Shown here: positions 28,278 to 39,162 of the stretch, piece by piece
Numbering within the stretch: position 1 is the stretch's first letter
Layout: each line of letters begins with the position of its first letter
Position numbers and translations under genes: made by a program
DNA from: Azospirillum ramasamyi
Lineage (GTDB): Bacteria > Pseudomonadota > Alphaproteobacteria > Azospirillales > Azospirillaceae
Assembly: GCF_003233655.1 (NCBI RefSeq)
Contig: NZ_CP029829.1
Location: 2,304,978 to 2,368,977 of the forward strand
DNA length: 64,000 nucleotides
Direction of reading: 5' to 3'
Notes under the pieces: generated by a model
Told to the model about the DNA's origin: nothing
The model's input: the letters and a program-made list of their open reading frames with translations, nothing else
Databases searched by the model: none

Positions 28278-29126
28278 TCATGGCCCCTTTCGCGCCCTGA
28301 CGCAGCGCTTTACCCCACCGAGATCACACAGGATCGCGATCTCTCCCAATCCCTGAGCCTCGACCAGCGCCGCCACATCCTCCGCCTGCCCCTGCCCGAC
28401 CTCGAAGGCGGCCACCCCGCCGGGCACCAGCAGGCGCGGCAGCGCGGCCGCCAGGATGCGGTAGGGCTCCAGCCCGTCCGGCCCGCCATCCAGCGCGCGG
28501 AGCGGGTCGTGCTCGCGCACCTCCGGCTCCAGCGTGGCGATGTCGGCACTCGGGATATAGGGCGGGTTGGACACCACGATATCGAAACGGTCCTCGATCC
28601 CCTTGGCCCAATCCCCGGTCTGGAACCGCGCGCGCCCCGCCAGCCCGTTGCGCTCGGCATTGCCGGCCGCCCCCTCCACCGCCAGCGGGCTGAGATCGAC
28701 GCCGACCCCGGTGGCGTTCGGCAGTTCCGACAGCAGCGCCAGCAGGATGCAGCCCGTTCCGGTTCCGAAATCGATCAGGCGCAGGGGGGCCTTCCGGTCG
28801 GGAATGGCGGCCAGTACCGCTTCCACCACCGTCTCGGTGTCGGGCCGCGGCTCCAGCGTGTCGGGGTTGAGGGCCAGATCGATGGTCCAGAACTCCCGGT
28901 GCCCCAGGATGCGCCCCACCGGCTCCCGCGCCGCCCGGCGCTCGACCAGAGCCAGGGCACGGGCAACATCGGCATCGGGGATGGCCTGTTCCGCTTTCGT
29001 AATGAAGTCGGTGCGGGTGAGCGTCAGCGCATGTTCGAGAAGGTAGCGGGCGTCGAGCTCCGGCGTATCGACGCCGGCCGCGCGCAGGCGCTCCTCGGCC
29101 TGGGTCCGCAGGGTGCGGAGGTTCAT
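28278..29126 (-). CDS. prmC: Release-factor glutamine N5-methyltransferase
   Basis: The 282-residue enzyme has a helical N-domain, the SAM motif DFGTGTGCILLALL from residue 119 and the catalytic NPPY motif at 187-190. It methylates the glutamine of the GGQ loop of release factors, here encoded by the gene just upstream (prfA), after a gap of 83 bp with a palindrome. Length and motifs are those of an intact PrmC/HemK. Confidence 0.95.
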   Translation of the reverse strand: MNLRTLRTQAEERLRAAGVDTPELDARYLLEHALTLTRTDFITKAEQAIPDADVARALALVERRAAREPVGRILGHREFWTIDLALNPDTLEPRPDTETVVEAVLAAIPDRKAPLRLIDFGTGTGCILLALLSELPNATGVGVDLSPLAVEGAAGNAERNGLAGRARFQTGDWAKGIEDRFDIVVSNPPYIPSADIATLEPEVREHDPLRALDGGPDGLEPYRILAAALPRLLVPGGVAAFEVGQGQAEDVAALVEAQGLGEIAILCDLGGVKRCVRARKGP

Positions 29127-29157
29127 GATCGTACTCCTCTTCCCCGCGACAACTCAT

Positions 29158-29182
29158 CCCCTCCCCCGTTCAGCGGGGGAGG
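29158..29182. repeat. CCCTCCCCCG palindrome between prfA and prmC
   Basis: A perfect 10-bp stem CCCTCCCCCG/CGGGGGAGGG with a small loop lies in the short prfA-prmC gap. It may tune expression of prmC relative to prfA, and is one of several related palindromes in the window. Confidence 0.5.
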
Positions 29183-29209
29183 GAAACAAGTGTCGGCGTG
29201 TGAAGCCGT

Positions 29210-30283
29210 TCAACCCAGCTCCGCCAGCCGGGCGGCCTCGTCTTCGGCGATCAGCGCGTCGATCAGTTCGTCCAGCGCCTCGCCGGCCATCACCTTGTCG
29301 ATCTTGTAGAGCGTCAGGTTGATGCGGTGGTCGGTCACCCGGCCTTGCGGGAAGTTGTAGGTGCGGATGCGTTCCGAGCGGTCGCCGCTGCCGACCTGGT
29401 TCTTGCGGTCGGCGGCACGGGCGGCGTCCTTCTCGGCGCGCTCGCGGTCGTACAGGCGGGCGCGCAGCACCTTCAGCGCCTTGGCCTTGTTCTTGTGCTG
29501 CGATTTCTCGTCCTGCTGGCTCACCACCAGCCCGGTCGGCAGGTGGGTGATGCGGACCGCGCTGTCGGTGGTGTTGACCGACTGGCCGCCGGGGCCGGAG
29601 GAGCGGAAGACGTCGATCCGCAGATCCTTCTCGTCGATGTGGATGTCCACCTCCTCCGCCTCCGGCAGCACGGCGACGGTGGCGGCGGAGGTGTGGATGC
29701 GGCCCTGCGCCTCGGTCGCCGGCACGCGCTGGACGCGGTGGACGCCCGACTCGAACTTCAGCCGGGCGAACACGCCCCGGCCGGTGATGTTGGCGGTGGC
29801 CTCCTTGTAGCCGCCGATGCCGGTCTCGCTGACGTCCATCGCCTCGAACCGCCAGCCGTGCAGGCCGGCATAGCGGCGGTACATCTCGAACAGCTCGGCG
29901 GCGAACAGGGCGGCCTCGTCGCCGCCGGTGCCGGCCCGCACCTCGAGGATGGCGTTCTTCTCGTCCGCCTCGTCCTTCGGCAGCAGCGAGATCTGCACCT
30001 TGCGCTCCAGTTCGGGGATGCGCTTGGTCAGGGCGTGGAATTCCTCCTCCGCCATCGCCTTCATCTCGGGATCGGCGCCGGGATCGGCGATCATCTCCGC
30101 CAGATCGGCGGCCTCGGCGCGGCCCTTCTTCAGCTCCGCGATGGCCTCGGCGATCGGGGTGAGGTCGGCATATTCCTTGGACAGCCGGGCGAAGTCGCCG
30201 GACTCGGCAAGGCCGGCCGCAAGCGTGTCGCGAAGCTCGTCGTACCGGGCCATCACCTTATCGAACTTCTCGTCCAGGCTCAC
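29210..30283 (-). CDS. prfA: Peptide chain release factor 1
   Basis: The 357-residue protein carries the PAT codon-reading tripeptide at 188-190 within [18 protein letters not shown] and the GGQ catalytic loop at 232-234 ([10 protein letters not shown]). It ends translation at UAA and UAG. It overlaps the end of hemA by 26 bp and is followed by prmC, so hemA, prfA and prmC form one unit. Confidence 0.97.
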   Translation of the reverse strand: MSLDEKFDKVMARYDELRDTLAAGLAESGDFARLSKEYADLTPIAEAIAELKKGRAEAADLAEMIADPGADPEMKAMAEEEFHALTKRIPELERKVQISLLPKDEADEKNAILEVRAGTGGDEAALFAAELFEMYRRYAGLHGWRFEAMDVSETGIGGYKEATANITGRGVFARLKFESGVHRVQRVPATEAQGRIHTSAATVAVLPEAEEVDIHIDEKDLRIDVFRSSGPGGQSVNTTDSAVRITHLPTGLVVSQQDEKSQHKNKAKALKVLRARLYDRERAEKDAARAADRKNQVGSGDRSERIRTYNFPQGRVTDHRINLTLYKIDKVMAGEALDELIDALIAEDEAARLAELG

Positions 30284-31616
30284 GTCGCTCGTCCTTATCC
30301 GGTTCGTTCTCTTCGGCTTCGTCAGAAGCCATGTCGCAGCCCAACCTGTCCCGGCCGATCCGGTCCAGCCCGAACAGGCGGAACATCAGCCTTTCGGCCG
30401 CGGCCCGTTCGGCCAGCCCCTCGCCGCTGCCGTCGGCGGCCAGCGCCCGCAGCGTTTCCGACGGGGCGTGCAGCAGCCGGTTGACCAGCAGCCGCGTCGC
30501 CGACGCGGCGTCCAGATCGCCGTGCCCGGCCAGCAGCCGCCGCCGCTCCGCCTCGAAATGGTTGCGGAGCGCCGCCACCGCCGGAACGGCGGCGCGTTCC
30601 GCGCGGTCGCGGGCGAAGGCGGCAACCGCCTCGTCCACGATCATCCAGGCCGCCTGGGTCGCCGCCTCGCGCCCGACGCGGCCCTGCAGCGCCACCCGCT
30701 CCAGATCGGCCAGATCATAGACGAAGGCGCCGTCCATGCCCGCCACCGCGGGATCGACGTCGGCCGGGATGGCGGCATCGACCACGAAGACCGGCCGGCG
30801 GCGGCGCCGCTTCAGCACCGCCTCCATCATCGGGGCGGTCAGGATATAGCGCCCAAGGCCGGTCGCGGTCACCAGGATATCGGCGCCGGTCATCGCCGTC
30901 TCCAGATCGGCCCAGGGGGCGAAATGCCCGTCGAGCCGCCGCGCCGCCGCTTCCGCCCGCCGGTCCACCGGGGCCGCGACCGTCAGCCGCGGCAGCCCGG
31001 CCTCGCGCAGCCCCTCCAGCACCAGGGCGCCCATGTCGCCCAGCCCCAGCAGAAGGGCGCCGCAGCGCCGGATGTCGCCGTGCAGGTCGCGCGCCACCTG
31101 GATGGCGGCGGCGGCCAGCGAGGTGGCGCCCTCCGCGATCGGCGTCTCGCTGCGCACCCGCTTGGCGGCGGCATAGGCGGCCTGCAGCACCGCCTCCAGC
31201 TCCGGCCCGGTCATCCCGGCCGACGCGGCGCTGCGGTGGGCGGCCTTCAGCTGGCCCAGGATATGCGGCTCGCCGACGATCTGGCTGTCGAGCGAGCAGG
31301 CCACCGCGAACAGGTGGCGCACCGCGTCGATGCCGGTGCGGGTGTAGAGCTGCGGCGCCAGATCGGCGGTGGGCAGGCCGACGCGGTCGGCCATCACCTC
31401 GGCAATCGCCAGCGCCGCCTCGTTCGGGCGCTCATGGACCGCCTGCACCTCCACACGGTCGCAGGTGCTGAGCCACAGGGCCTGCCCCACCCCCGCCGCG
31501 CGCAGCCGGTCCAGCATGCCCGCCACTTCCGCCTCGTCGGTGGACAGGCGGTCGCGGACGGTGCCGGAACAGGTCCGGTGGCTGGCGCCGATGACGAGGT
31601 AGGAGGTGGTGGTCAC
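30258..31616 (-). CDS. hemA: Glutamyl-tRNA reductase (C5 haem pathway)
   Basis: The 452-residue enzyme reduces glutamyl-tRNA to glutamate-1-semialdehyde, the first step of the C5 route to haem. Segments matching the family are [29 protein letters not shown], a nucleotide-binding [12 protein letters not shown] and a C-terminal dimerisation helix. The catalytic cysteine is Cys52 in STCDR, where STCNR is nearly universal, and the N-terminal motif is [13 protein letters not shown] instead of the usual H-x-TAP-type pattern, so this is a divergent member. The C-terminus is rich in charged residues. It overlaps prfA and starts 37 bp after ispG. Confidence 0.9.
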   Translation of the reverse strand: MTTTSYLVIGASHRTCSGTVRDRLSTDEAEVAGMLDRLRAAGVGQALWLSTCDRVEVQAVHERPNEAALAIAEVMADRVGLPTADLAPQLYTRTGIDAVRHLFAVACSLDSQIVGEPHILGQLKAAHRSAASAGMTGPELEAVLQAAYAAAKRVRSETPIAEGATSLAAAAIQVARDLHGDIRRCGALLLGLGDMGALVLEGLREAGLPRLTVAAPVDRRAEAAARRLDGHFAPWADLETAMTGADILVTATGLGRYILTAPMMEAVLKRRRRRPVFVVDAAIPADVDPAVAGMDGAFVYDLADLERVALQGRVGREAATQAAWMIVDEAVAAFARDRAERAAVPAVAALRNHFEAERRRLLAGHGDLDAASATRLLVNRLLHAPSETLRALAADGSGEGLAERAAAERLMFRLFGLDRIGRDRLGCDMASDEAEENEPDKDERREPGREVR

Positions 31617-31653
31617 GCCGCGAATCGCTGTCCCTGCTTCAAACGGGGGCAGC

Positions 31654-32835
31654 TTACTCCGCGGCGGGGGCCACGTCTCGCTTGGTTTCGCTGGCGGTTT
31701 CCGCTTGGGCTGCTTCCGCCGCTGCTTCCGATGCGGCCTTCGCCGCTTCGATCTCGGCGGCCTTCTTCTCGACCAGACCGACCAGATGCTGGACGATGTC
31801 CTGGTCCTTCAGCCGGTGGTCGGTGACGCCGGACAGATAGACCTGATGGGTGTTGTTGCCGCCGCCGGTCAGGCCGATGTCGGTCTCCCGCGCCTCGCCC
31901 GGGCCGTTTACGACGCAGCCGATCACCGACAGGGTCAGCGGCGTGGTGATGTGGGCCAGCTTCTGCTCCAGCAGTTCCACCGTCTTGATGACGTTGAAGT
32001 TCTGCCGCGCGCAGCTGGGGCAGGAGATGACGGTGACGCCGCGGCGGCGCAGGCCGAGCGACTTCAGGATGTCGTAGCCGACCAGAACCTCTTCCGCCGG
32101 GTCGGCCGACAGCGAGACGCGCAGCGTGTCGCCGATGCCGGACCACAGCAGCATGCCGAGCCCGATCGACGACTTCACCGTTCCGGCGCGCAGGCCGCCC
32201 GCCTCGGTGATGCCGATGTGCAGCGGATAATCGCAGGCCTCGGCCAGCCCCTGATAGGCGGCGACGGCCAGGAAGGCGTCGGACGCCTTCACCGAGATCT
32301 TGAACTCGCGGAAATCGTTGTCTTCCAGGATCTTCGCGTGGTTCAGCGCGCTTTCGACCATCGCCTCGGGGCAGGGCTCGCCGTATTTCTCCAGCAGATC
32401 CTGCTCCAGCGAGCCGGCGTTGACGCCGATGCGCATCGAACAGCCATGGTCCTTGGCCGCCTTCACCACCTCGCGCACCCGCTCGGCCGAGCCGATGTTG
32501 CCGGGGTTGATGCGCAGGCAGGCGGCGCCGCTCTCCGCCGCCTCGATGGCGCGCTTGTAGTGGAAATGGATGTCGGCGACGATCGGCACCTTGACCTGCC
32601 GCACGATGTCCTTCAGCGCCAGCGCCGACTCGCGGTCGGGGCAGGAGACGCGGACGATGTCCACCCCCACCCGCTCGGCCGCCTGGATCTGCTCCACCGT
32701 CGCCTTCACGTCGGTGGTCGGGGTGTTGGTCATGGTCTGGACCGAGATCGGCGCGTCGCCGCCGACCAACACGTTGCCGACGCGAATCTGGCGCGATTTG
32801 CGGCGAAGGATCTGGCGGTAGGCGCGCACGGTCAT
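31654..32835 (-). CDS. ispG: 4-hydroxy-3-methylbut-2-enyl diphosphate synthase
   Basis: The 393-residue IspG/GcpE makes HMBPP in the non-mevalonate isoprenoid pathway. The TIM-barrel N-part includes [11 protein letters not shown] and VADIHFHY, and the C-part carries the iron-sulfur cysteines in SCPSCAR and [10 protein letters not shown]. The last 35 residues are an Ala/Glu-rich tail beyond the usual end. It sits between the rodZ-like gene and hemA in the minus-strand run. Confidence 0.96.
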   Translation of the reverse strand: MTVRAYRQILRRKSRQIRVGNVLVGGDAPISVQTMTNTPTTDVKATVEQIQAAERVGVDIVRVSCPDRESALALKDIVRQVKVPIVADIHFHYKRAIEAAESGAACLRINPGNIGSAERVREVVKAAKDHGCSMRIGVNAGSLEQDLLEKYGEPCPEAMVESALNHAKILEDNDFREFKISVKASDAFLAVAAYQGLAEACDYPLHIGITEAGGLRAGTVKSSIGLGMLLWSGIGDTLRVSLSADPAEEVLVGYDILKSLGLRRRGVTVISCPSCARQNFNVIKTVELLEQKLAHITTPLTLSVIGCVVNGPGEARETDIGLTGGGNNTHQVYLSGVTDHRLKDQDIVQHLVGLVEKKAAEIEAAKAASEAAAEAAQAETASETKRDVAPAAE

Positions 32836-32985
32836 CTCAGGTCAGCCTCTGGGCAGCGAAAGCGGTGGCCGGGAGCCGCATCCTAGCGCAGCCGGCGTCA
32901 GGCCAGAAGTGCGGTCCGGCGCCCCGGATTCAAGATCGGGTATTCAAGCTATGCAATTAAGCGGGCCGTGCAAGGTGGCGCGGGC

Positions 32986-34245
32986 TCAGCGCCGCACCAC
33001 CCCGTTGGCGTCGATGGTGACGTCGCGCAGAACCTGCCCGACGGAGCCCAGCGGCGGGCTTTCGCCGCCGTCGGCCATCACCACCAGACCGCCGGCATTG
33101 CCGGTGCGGATCTTCACGGTCGGCTTGTCGGGAACGCGGAAGGTGTCGCCCGGCTTCAGCACGCGGGTGAAGACGATCTCGCTGCCGTCGCGCACCTGCA
33201 GCCAGCTTTCCTGGGTGGCCTTCAGGACCAGCTTCGCATTGGTGTTCAGCGTGCCGTAGACCTTGCCGTCGGCCGGCACCGTCGCCGTCGGCGCGGCCGG
33301 CGCGGACGGCGGGTTGGCCGCGGTGTTCAGCGGGGTAGGGGCCTGGGGCGACGCCTCCTCGTCATCCTCCGGCGGCGGCGCCGGAACGTTGACGATCCCC
33401 TGCCCGCCCGCCTGGTTGGCGGAGGGCGCGTTGGCGGACGGCAGCGGCGACTGCGCCGGCGGCGGCAGCGCGGACGGAATGGACGCGGCGGCCGGCGCCG
33501 GTGCGGCGGGGGCGGTCCCCTGCGGCGGCTTCGCCGCTGCCCCCGAAGCGGCGGCAGTCGAAGCGGCACCACCCGGAGCAGGGGCGCCCGCCACGGGAGC
33601 GGGAGCAGCGGGAGCGGAAGTCGCCGGAGCCGGTGCCGCGGCGGGCGGCGCAGACGCGGGCGCCGCCGGGGCGGTGGCGACCACCGGGGCGGGAACCGAA
33701 GGCTCCGCTCCCGGCTGCGCGGCGGTGCCGGCCGGCTCGGGCGCCGGGGTTGCGGGCTTGGCCGGCACGCCGTCCAGCAGCGAGACCAGCCGGTCCGGCA
33801 GGGCCGGCACCAGATCGGTCACCGTCCGGTCGGTCGCCGACAGATAATACCAGCCGCCATAGACGACGCCGGCCAGAACCAGCGTGCCCAGCAGCAGCGT
33901 CCCGCCAGAGGCGCGCCCACCTTCGGCCGCCGGGGTCGGCAGGTACAGCTCCTGCCGGCGGACGGTGCCCGCCGCCTCCTCCTTGTAGCGGGTGACGACG
34001 GCGTCGGGATCCAGCCCCAGGCACTCGGCGTAGGACCGCAGGAAGCCGATGGCGTAGGTGCTGCCCGGCAGCTCGTCGAAGCGCCCTTCCTCGATGGCCA
34101 GCAGATACGGGTAGCGGATGCGCAGCATCGCCGCCACGTCGCGCAGGTCATAGCCATGCGCCATGCGCGTGGAGCGCAGAGTCTCGGAGACGGAGGGGCC
34201 GGCCGGAGCCGGATCGAAATCGTCGAAAACCTTGCGCTTGGCCAT
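32986..34245 (-). CDS. RodZ-like helix-turn-helix membrane protein (DUF4115)
   Basis: The 419-residue protein has a Cro/C1-type helix-turn-helix (about 17-85), one transmembrane helix (about 114-135), a long Ala/Pro-rich periplasmic linker (about 150-325) and a C-terminal DUF4115 domain (about 340-410). This is the RodZ layout; RodZ links MreB to the cell-wall machinery. In alphaproteobacteria the group is diverse, so cell-shape function is inferred. The start ATG at 34245 (MAKRKVFDDFD) is preferred; the frame runs on upstream without homology. Confidence 0.85.
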   Translation of the reverse strand: MAKRKVFDDFDPAPAGPSVSETLRSTRMAHGYDLRDVAAMLRIRYPYLLAIEEGRFDELPGSTYAIGFLRSYAECLGLDPDAVVTRYKEEAAGTVRRQELYLPTPAAEGGRASGGTLLLGTLVLAGVVYGGWYYLSATDRTVTDLVPALPDRLVSLLDGVPAKPATPAPEPAGTAAQPGAEPSVPAPVVATAPAAPASAPPAAAPAPATSAPAAPAPVAGAPAPGGAASTAAASGAAAKPPQGTAPAAPAPAAASIPSALPPPAQSPLPSANAPSANQAGGQGIVNVPAPPPEDDEEASPQAPTPLNTAANPPSAPAAPTATVPADGKVYGTLNTNAKLVLKATQESWLQVRDGSEIVFTRVLKPGDTFRVPDKPTVKIRTGNAGGLVVMADGGESPPLGSVGQVLRDVTIDANGVVRR

Positions 34246-34419
34246 AGGCTCGCCATCTGCTCGCAACTTGCGCGCACGCCGAACGTCATGCGCAACCGGA
34301 CATCCGGGAGGATGCATCAAGCGGAATGGGTACGACAGCCGATGCCGCGGCGCAACCGCTATGACCACCGGTCGGGGGGACGAGCCGTGACAAGTGGGCG
34401 TGGGGGCGAGGTTAGCCCC

Positions 34420-36750
34420 TCAGATCAGAACCCCGTGATCCTTGGCGAAGGTCTTCAGCTTGTCGCGCAGGCTGTGGTCGGCCCCGGTGTAGAGCCCGCT
34501 CATGTACTGCCGCAGCGCCGCGACGTCCAGCGAGCGCAGCATGGTCTTCACCGGACCGACCGACGGCGGCGACATCGACAGGGTGCGGAAGCCGACGCCG
34601 ATCAGCGCCATGGCGTCGAGCGGCCGGCCGGCCATCTCGCCGCAGATGCTCAGCGACACCTTGTGTTTGGCGCACTCGTCCACCAGCCGGCGCAGCACGC
34701 ACAGCATCGACGGCGACAGCGGATCGTAGCGGGTCGATGTGCGCGGATTGCCGCGGTCGGCGGCGAACAGATACTGGGTCAGGTCGTTGGAGCCGACCGA
34801 CAGGAAATCCAGCCGCGGCAGCAGCGCCGGAAGTTGCCACAACAGCGACGGCACCTCGATCATCGTGCCGACGCGCAGGCTGCCCGGCGGGGCGATGCCC
34901 TGGGCGGCCAGCCGCTTCAGCTCCAGATCCAGCAGGCGGCGGACGCCGTCGAACTCCGCCACCTCGGCGATCATCGGAAACATCACCGACAGCGGCCGCC
35001 CGGCGGCGGCCAGCAGCAGCGCCCGCAACTGCTGGCGCAGCAGCGACGGGTGGTCCAGCCCGATGCGCACCGCGCGCCAGCCCAGCGCCGGGTTCTCCTC
35101 CTCGCCGCCGGTCATGTAGGGCAGCATCTTGTCGCCGCCGACATCCAGCGTGCGGAAGACGATCGGCTTGTCGCCGACCTCGTCCAGGATGCGGGAATAG
35201 AGGTCGGTCTGCGCCTTCACGTCGGGGTATGACGGACGGACCATGAAGGGGATTTCGGTGCGGTAGAGCCCGACCCCTTCGGCGCCGCTGGCGGTCAGGT
35301 GCGACAGGTCGATCAGCAGGCCGCAGTTCAGCTGGATGGAGATCGGCACCCCGTCGCGCGTGACGGAGGGCAGGTTGCGGATCTCCGCATACATCTGCTC
35401 CTTGCGGTGCTGCAACGCCACCGCTTCGGCGAAGGCCATCTGGATGTCTTCGGCCGGGCGGATGAAGACCTGCCCGTGGTCGCCGTCGACGATCAGCTGG
35501 TCCAGCGGCTCGATCCGGTTCATCGCGTCGGCCGCCTGCACCACCGGGATGTTCAGCGCGCGGGCGACGATGCAGACATGGCTGGCCGGCGACCCTTCCT
35601 CCAGCAGCAGGCCGCGCAGCCGGGTGCGGTCGTAATCCAGCAGTTCCGCCGGCCCCATGGAGCGGGCGACCAGGATCATGTCGTCCGGCAGGGTGGCCCC
35701 GTCGGTGCCGCTGGTCTTGCCGGCCAGATGTTGCAGCAACCTGTTGGTCAGATCCTCGAAATCCATCACCCGTTCGCGGATGTAGGGATCGGTGAGGTGG
35801 CTCATGCGGGCGCGGGTGTCGTTCTGCACCTGCTGCACCGCCGCCTCGGCGGTCAGGCCGACGCGGATCGCCTCGCGGATGCGCGACAGCCAGCCGCGGT
35901 CCTCGGCGAACATCCGGTAGGTCTCCAGAATGTCGCGCGGCTCGCTGAGCCCCGCCAGCGACGCCGCTTCCAGCAGGTCGTCGATGGCGCTGTGCATGGT
36001 CTGAAGCGCGGTGTTGAAGCGCTCAAGCTCGGCGTCGGCGTCCTCCGCCACCATCTGGCGGACGGTCAGCTGCGGCCGGTGGATGACCGCCAGCCCCATG
36101 GCCAGCCCGGCGCTCATCGCCGTGCCCGACAGGCGGGCGGGCAGCAGCACGGGATCGCCGGTGGTGGTGACCTCCACCGGGTTGACCAGCTCGCTCTGGG
36201 CCACCAGCTCGGCGACGACCATGGCGATGGTCTGGAGGGTTTCCACCTCCTCCTCGACATAGCGGCGGCGGTCCTTGTGCTGGATCACCAGCACGCCGCG
36301 CACCTTGCTGCCGCGCAGGATCGGCACGCCGGCCAGCGACTGGAACGGATCCTCCCCCGTTTCCGGGCGGTAGGCGAAGCTGGGATGGGAGGGCGCGTTG
36401 TCCAGCGCCACCGGGCGGGCGTGGCCGGCGATGTAGCCGACGATGCCCTCGCCCACCCGCAGGCGGGTGTTGTGGACGGCGGTCTTGTTCAGGCCCTCGG
36501 TGGAGAACAGCTCCAGCACCTCGCCGGCCCGCATGATGTAGCAGGAGCAGACGTCCGCCTTCATCTCCGCCGCGATCAGCGTGACGATCTTGTCCAGCCG
36601 TTCCTGACCCGACCCCGAGCCGGCCATGATGTCGCGCAGCCGGGCGAGCAGGCGGCGCGACGAGGTGCCGTCGAAGCGGGGATTCATGCCCCCGCCCATA
36701 CCGCCGCCCATACCACCATCGCCGGCTGCCGTGTCGAGGGTGTCGGTCAT
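34420..36750 (-). CDS. ptsP: Phosphoenolpyruvate-protein phosphotransferase, nitrogen PTS enzyme I
   Basis: The 776-residue protein has an N-terminal GAF domain (about 45-185) and the enzyme I body with the phosphorylated His391 (GSPASHVCI), and a PEP-binding barrel that includes VGSNDLTQY and ICGEMAGRP. Enzyme I-Ntr phosphorylates NPr, which passes phosphate to PtsN, also encoded in this window. The GAF domain senses glutamine and 2-oxoglutarate in related bacteria. It starts 4 bp after the oxygenase-like gene ends, so the two are likely cotranscribed. Residues 10-22 are a Gly/Met repeat. Confidence 0.95.
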   Translation of the reverse strand: MTDTLDTAAGDGGMGGGMGGGMNPRFDGTSSRRLLARLRDIMAGSGSGQERLDKIVTLIAAEMKADVCSCYIMRAGEVLELFSTEGLNKTAVHNTRLRVGEGIVGYIAGHARPVALDNAPSHPSFAYRPETGEDPFQSLAGVPILRGSKVRGVLVIQHKDRRRYVEEEVETLQTIAMVVAELVAQSELVNPVEVTTTGDPVLLPARLSGTAMSAGLAMGLAVIHRPQLTVRQMVAEDADAELERFNTALQTMHSAIDDLLEAASLAGLSEPRDILETYRMFAEDRGWLSRIREAIRVGLTAEAAVQQVQNDTRARMSHLTDPYIRERVMDFEDLTNRLLQHLAGKTSGTDGATLPDDMILVARSMGPAELLDYDRTRLRGLLLEEGSPASHVCIVARALNIPVVQAADAMNRIEPLDQLIVDGDHGQVFIRPAEDIQMAFAEAVALQHRKEQMYAEIRNLPSVTRDGVPISIQLNCGLLIDLSHLTASGAEGVGLYRTEIPFMVRPSYPDVKAQTDLYSRILDEVGDKPIVFRTLDVGGDKMLPYMTGGEEENPALGWRAVRIGLDHPSLLRQQLRALLLAAAGRPLSVMFPMIAEVAEFDGVRRLLDLELKRLAAQGIAPPGSLRVGTMIEVPSLLWQLPALLPRLDFLSVGSNDLTQYLFAADRGNPRTSTRYDPLSPSMLCVLRRLVDECAKHKVSLSICGEMAGRPLDAMALIGVGFRTLSMSPPSVGPVKTMLRSLDVAALRQYMSGLYTGADHSLRDKLKTFAKDHGVLI

Positions 36751-36754
36751 GTCG

Positions 36755-37873
36755 CTACAGCGCTCCCACCGGCGGCTCCGCCATCACTCCCGCCATCGTT
36801 CCCAACGATGCCTCATCCATCGCCCGCCGTGCCAGAGCCGATTCGGCCTGGGCGATCATTTCGGCGAGGATATCCGCCACCGGCTGTTCGCGGGTGACCA
36901 TACCGACGCTCTGCCCGGCCATGAGGGAGCCGTTCTCCACGTCGCCCTCGACGACCGCGCGGCGCAGCGCGCCGGCCCAGAAATGCTCGATCTCCAGCAT
37001 GCCTTCGTCGCGGCTCATGATGCCGGCGTCGACCTTGGCGATGACGTCGCGCTGGAATTCCATGAAGCGCTTCGACGCCTCGTTCGCCAGCGCCCGCACC
37101 GGAATAACCGGAAAGCGCGGGTCGATCTGCACCGACGTCTGGGCGTCGCGGGCGGATGCCCGGATGAAGGCCTGCTTGAAATTGGGATGGGCCACGCATT
37201 CGGTGGCGCAGACGAAGCGGGTGCCGACCTGCACGCCCGCCGCCCCCAGCTCCAGATAGGAGAGGATGGCCTCGCCCCGGCCGATGCCGCCGGCGACGAA
37301 CACCGGCACCTCGTGCAGGTCGGGCAGGATCTCCTGGGCCAGCACGGTGGTGGAGACCGGGCCGATATGGCCGCCGGCCTCCGTCCCCTCGATCACCAGC
37401 GCGTCGGCGCCATGCTTCACCAGCCGCCGGCCGGCGGTCAGCGTGGGCGCGAAGGCCATCGCCTTGGCCCCGCCGTCCTTGATCCGGCGCAGCGTGGCGC
37501 CGGACGGCAGGCCGCCGGCGACGACCACATGCCCGACGCCCTGCTCGCGGCAGACGTCGATCAGCTGGTCCAGCGCCGGATGCATGTTGATGAGATTGAC
37601 GCCGAACGGTTTGTCGGTCAGCGCCCGGGTGCCGGCGATCTCCGCCGCCAACTGGCCGGGCGCCATGGAGCCGCAGGCCAGCACGCCGAAGCCGCCGGCA
37701 TTCGAGATGGCGGAAACGAGGTGCCGTTCGGACACCCAGCTCATGGCGCCGCCCATCACGGCGGTGCGGGTGCCGAGGAAATCCCGGCCCCGTTTCCACA
37801 ACCGATCGAGATGGGACCGGTAAGGGCCGGATTGAGCCGATGCTTCCGCCGCGTGCGATGTGGCGTCGGTCAT
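36755..37873 (-). CDS. Nitronate monooxygenase / FabK-like flavoprotein
   Basis: The 372-residue TIM-barrel protein matches the NMO/FabK family: MGGAMSWVSERHLVSAISNAGGFGVLA at the start, KPFGVNLI, a VIEGTEAGGHIGP phosphate-binding loop and VFVAGGIGRGEAILSYLELGAAGVQVGTRF. Such FMN enzymes oxidise alkyl nitronates or, in the FabK branch, reduce enoyl-ACP. Which applies here is not certain. It lies between lysC and ptsP with very short gaps, which suggests joint transcription. Confidence 0.85.
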   Translation of the reverse strand: MTDATSHAAEASAQSGPYRSHLDRLWKRGRDFLGTRTAVMGGAMSWVSERHLVSAISNAGGFGVLACGSMAPGQLAAEIAGTRALTDKPFGVNLINMHPALDQLIDVCREQGVGHVVVAGGLPSGATLRRIKDGGAKAMAFAPTLTAGRRLVKHGADALVIEGTEAGGHIGPVSTTVLAQEILPDLHEVPVFVAGGIGRGEAILSYLELGAAGVQVGTRFVCATECVAHPNFKQAFIRASARDAQTSVQIDPRFPVIPVRALANEASKRFMEFQRDVIAKVDAGIMSRDEGMLEIEHFWAGALRRAVVEGDVENGSLMAGQSVGMVTREQPVADILAEMIAQAESALARRAMDEASLGTMAGVMAEPPVGAL

Positions 37874-37926
37874 GGCCGGCCCTTTCCTGCTGTTGCGATC
37901 CCAGTCGCCCGGGTCGCCACCCGTGC

Positions 37927-39162
37927 TCAGGCGGCGTCCAGGCCGTAGGCGGTGTGCAGGGCGCGCAGCGCCAGCTCCGCATACTCCTCGGCGATCAGGA
38001 CCGAAATCTTGATCTCCGAAGTCGAGATGACCTGGATGTTGATGCCCTTGTCGGCCAGCGCCTTGAACATGCGCTGGGCGACGCCGGCGTGGCTGCGCAT
38101 GCCGACGCCGATGACCGACACCTTGACCACATTGGCATCGGAAACGATGCGCTTGTAGTTCAGGCCGGACTGCGCGTCCTCCAGCACCTTCACGGCGCGG
38201 GCCAGATCGGCCTTGCCGACGGTGAAGGTCATGTCGGTGGACTTGCCGTCTTCCGACACGTTCTGGACGATCATGTCGACGTTGACCGCATTGTCGGTCA
38301 GCGGACCGAAGATGGCGGCGGCGACGCCCGGCTGGTCGGCGACGCCCACCAGGGTGACCTTCGCCTCGTCGCGGCTGTAGGCGATGCCGCTAACAACTTC
38401 CTTTTCCACGATCTCGTCCTCGTCAACAACCAGGGTTCCGGGAAGCGAGCTGCCCGCCGCCGCTTCGAAGCTGGACAGCACCTGCACGCGCACGCGGTGG
38501 TTCATCGCCATCTCGACCGAGCGGGTCTGAAGCACCTTGGCCCCCTGCGAGGCCAGCTCGAGCATCTCCTCATAGGTGATCTTGTCGAGCTTGCGCGCCT
38601 TGGAGACGATGCGCGGGTCGGTGGTGTAGACGCCGTCCACGTCGGTGTAGATGTCGCAACGGTCGGCCTTCACCGCCGCCGCCAGCGCCACCGCCGAGGT
38701 GTCGGAGCCGCCGCGGCCCAGCGTGGTGATGCGGCCTTCGTTCGACACGCCCTGGAAGCCCGCGACCACGGCGACTTCGCCGGTCTGCAGGGACTTTTCC
38801 ATCTCGCTGGTGTCGATCGAGACGATGCGCGCCTTGCCGTGCGTGTCGTCGGTGCGGATCGGAATCTGCCAGCCGGCCCAGGAGCGGGCGGGAATGCCGA
38901 GCGACTGCAGGGCGACGGCCAGGAGACCGGAGGTCACCTGCTCGCCGCTGGCGACGACCGCGTCGTATTCGCGCGCGTCGTGCAGCTTGTCGATTTCGTT
39001 GCAGTATTTGACGAGCTGGTTGGTCACGCCGGACATCGCCGACACGACGACGGCGACCTGATGCCCCGCCTTGACTTCCTGCTCGACCTTTCGGGCCACG
39101 TTCTTGATGCGGTCGATGTCGCCGACCGACGTGCCTCCGAACTTCAGGACGATCCGCGCCAT
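37927..39162 (-). CDS. lysC: Aspartate kinase
   Basis: The 411-residue aspartokinase starts [11 protein letters not shown] (6-15), has the [10 protein letters not shown] and aspartate-binding regions, and two C-terminal ACT domains (from about 270 and 345; [13 protein letters not shown] and [15 protein letters not shown]) that give feedback control by lysine and threonine. It phosphorylates aspartate for lysine, threonine and methionine synthesis. It is the first gene of the long minus-strand run and is divergent from ubiG. Confidence 0.95.
   Translation of the reverse strand: MARIVLKFGGTSVGDIDRIKNVARKVEQEVKAGHQVAVVVSAMSGVTNQLVKYCNEIDKLHDAREYDAVVASGEQVTSGLLAVALQSLGIPARSWAGWQIPIRTDDTHGKARIVSIDTSEMEKSLQTGEVAVVAGFQGVSNEGRITTLGRGGSDTSAVALAAAVKADRCDIYTDVDGVYTTDPRIVSKARKLDKITYEEMLELASQGAKVLQTRSVEMAMNHRVRVQVLSSFEAAAGSSLPGTLVVDEDEIVEKEVVSGIAYSRDEAKVTLVGVADQPGVAAAIFGPLTDNAVNVDMIVQNVSEDGKSTDMTFTVGKADLARAVKVLEDAQSGLNYKRIVSDANVVKVSVIGVGMRSHAGVAQRMFKALADKGINIQVISTSEIKISVLIAEEYAELALRALHTAYGLDAA

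Noticed and set aside
34968..36897. Long plus-strand frames across ptsP
   Set aside because: Shadows of ptsP; no recognisable domain.
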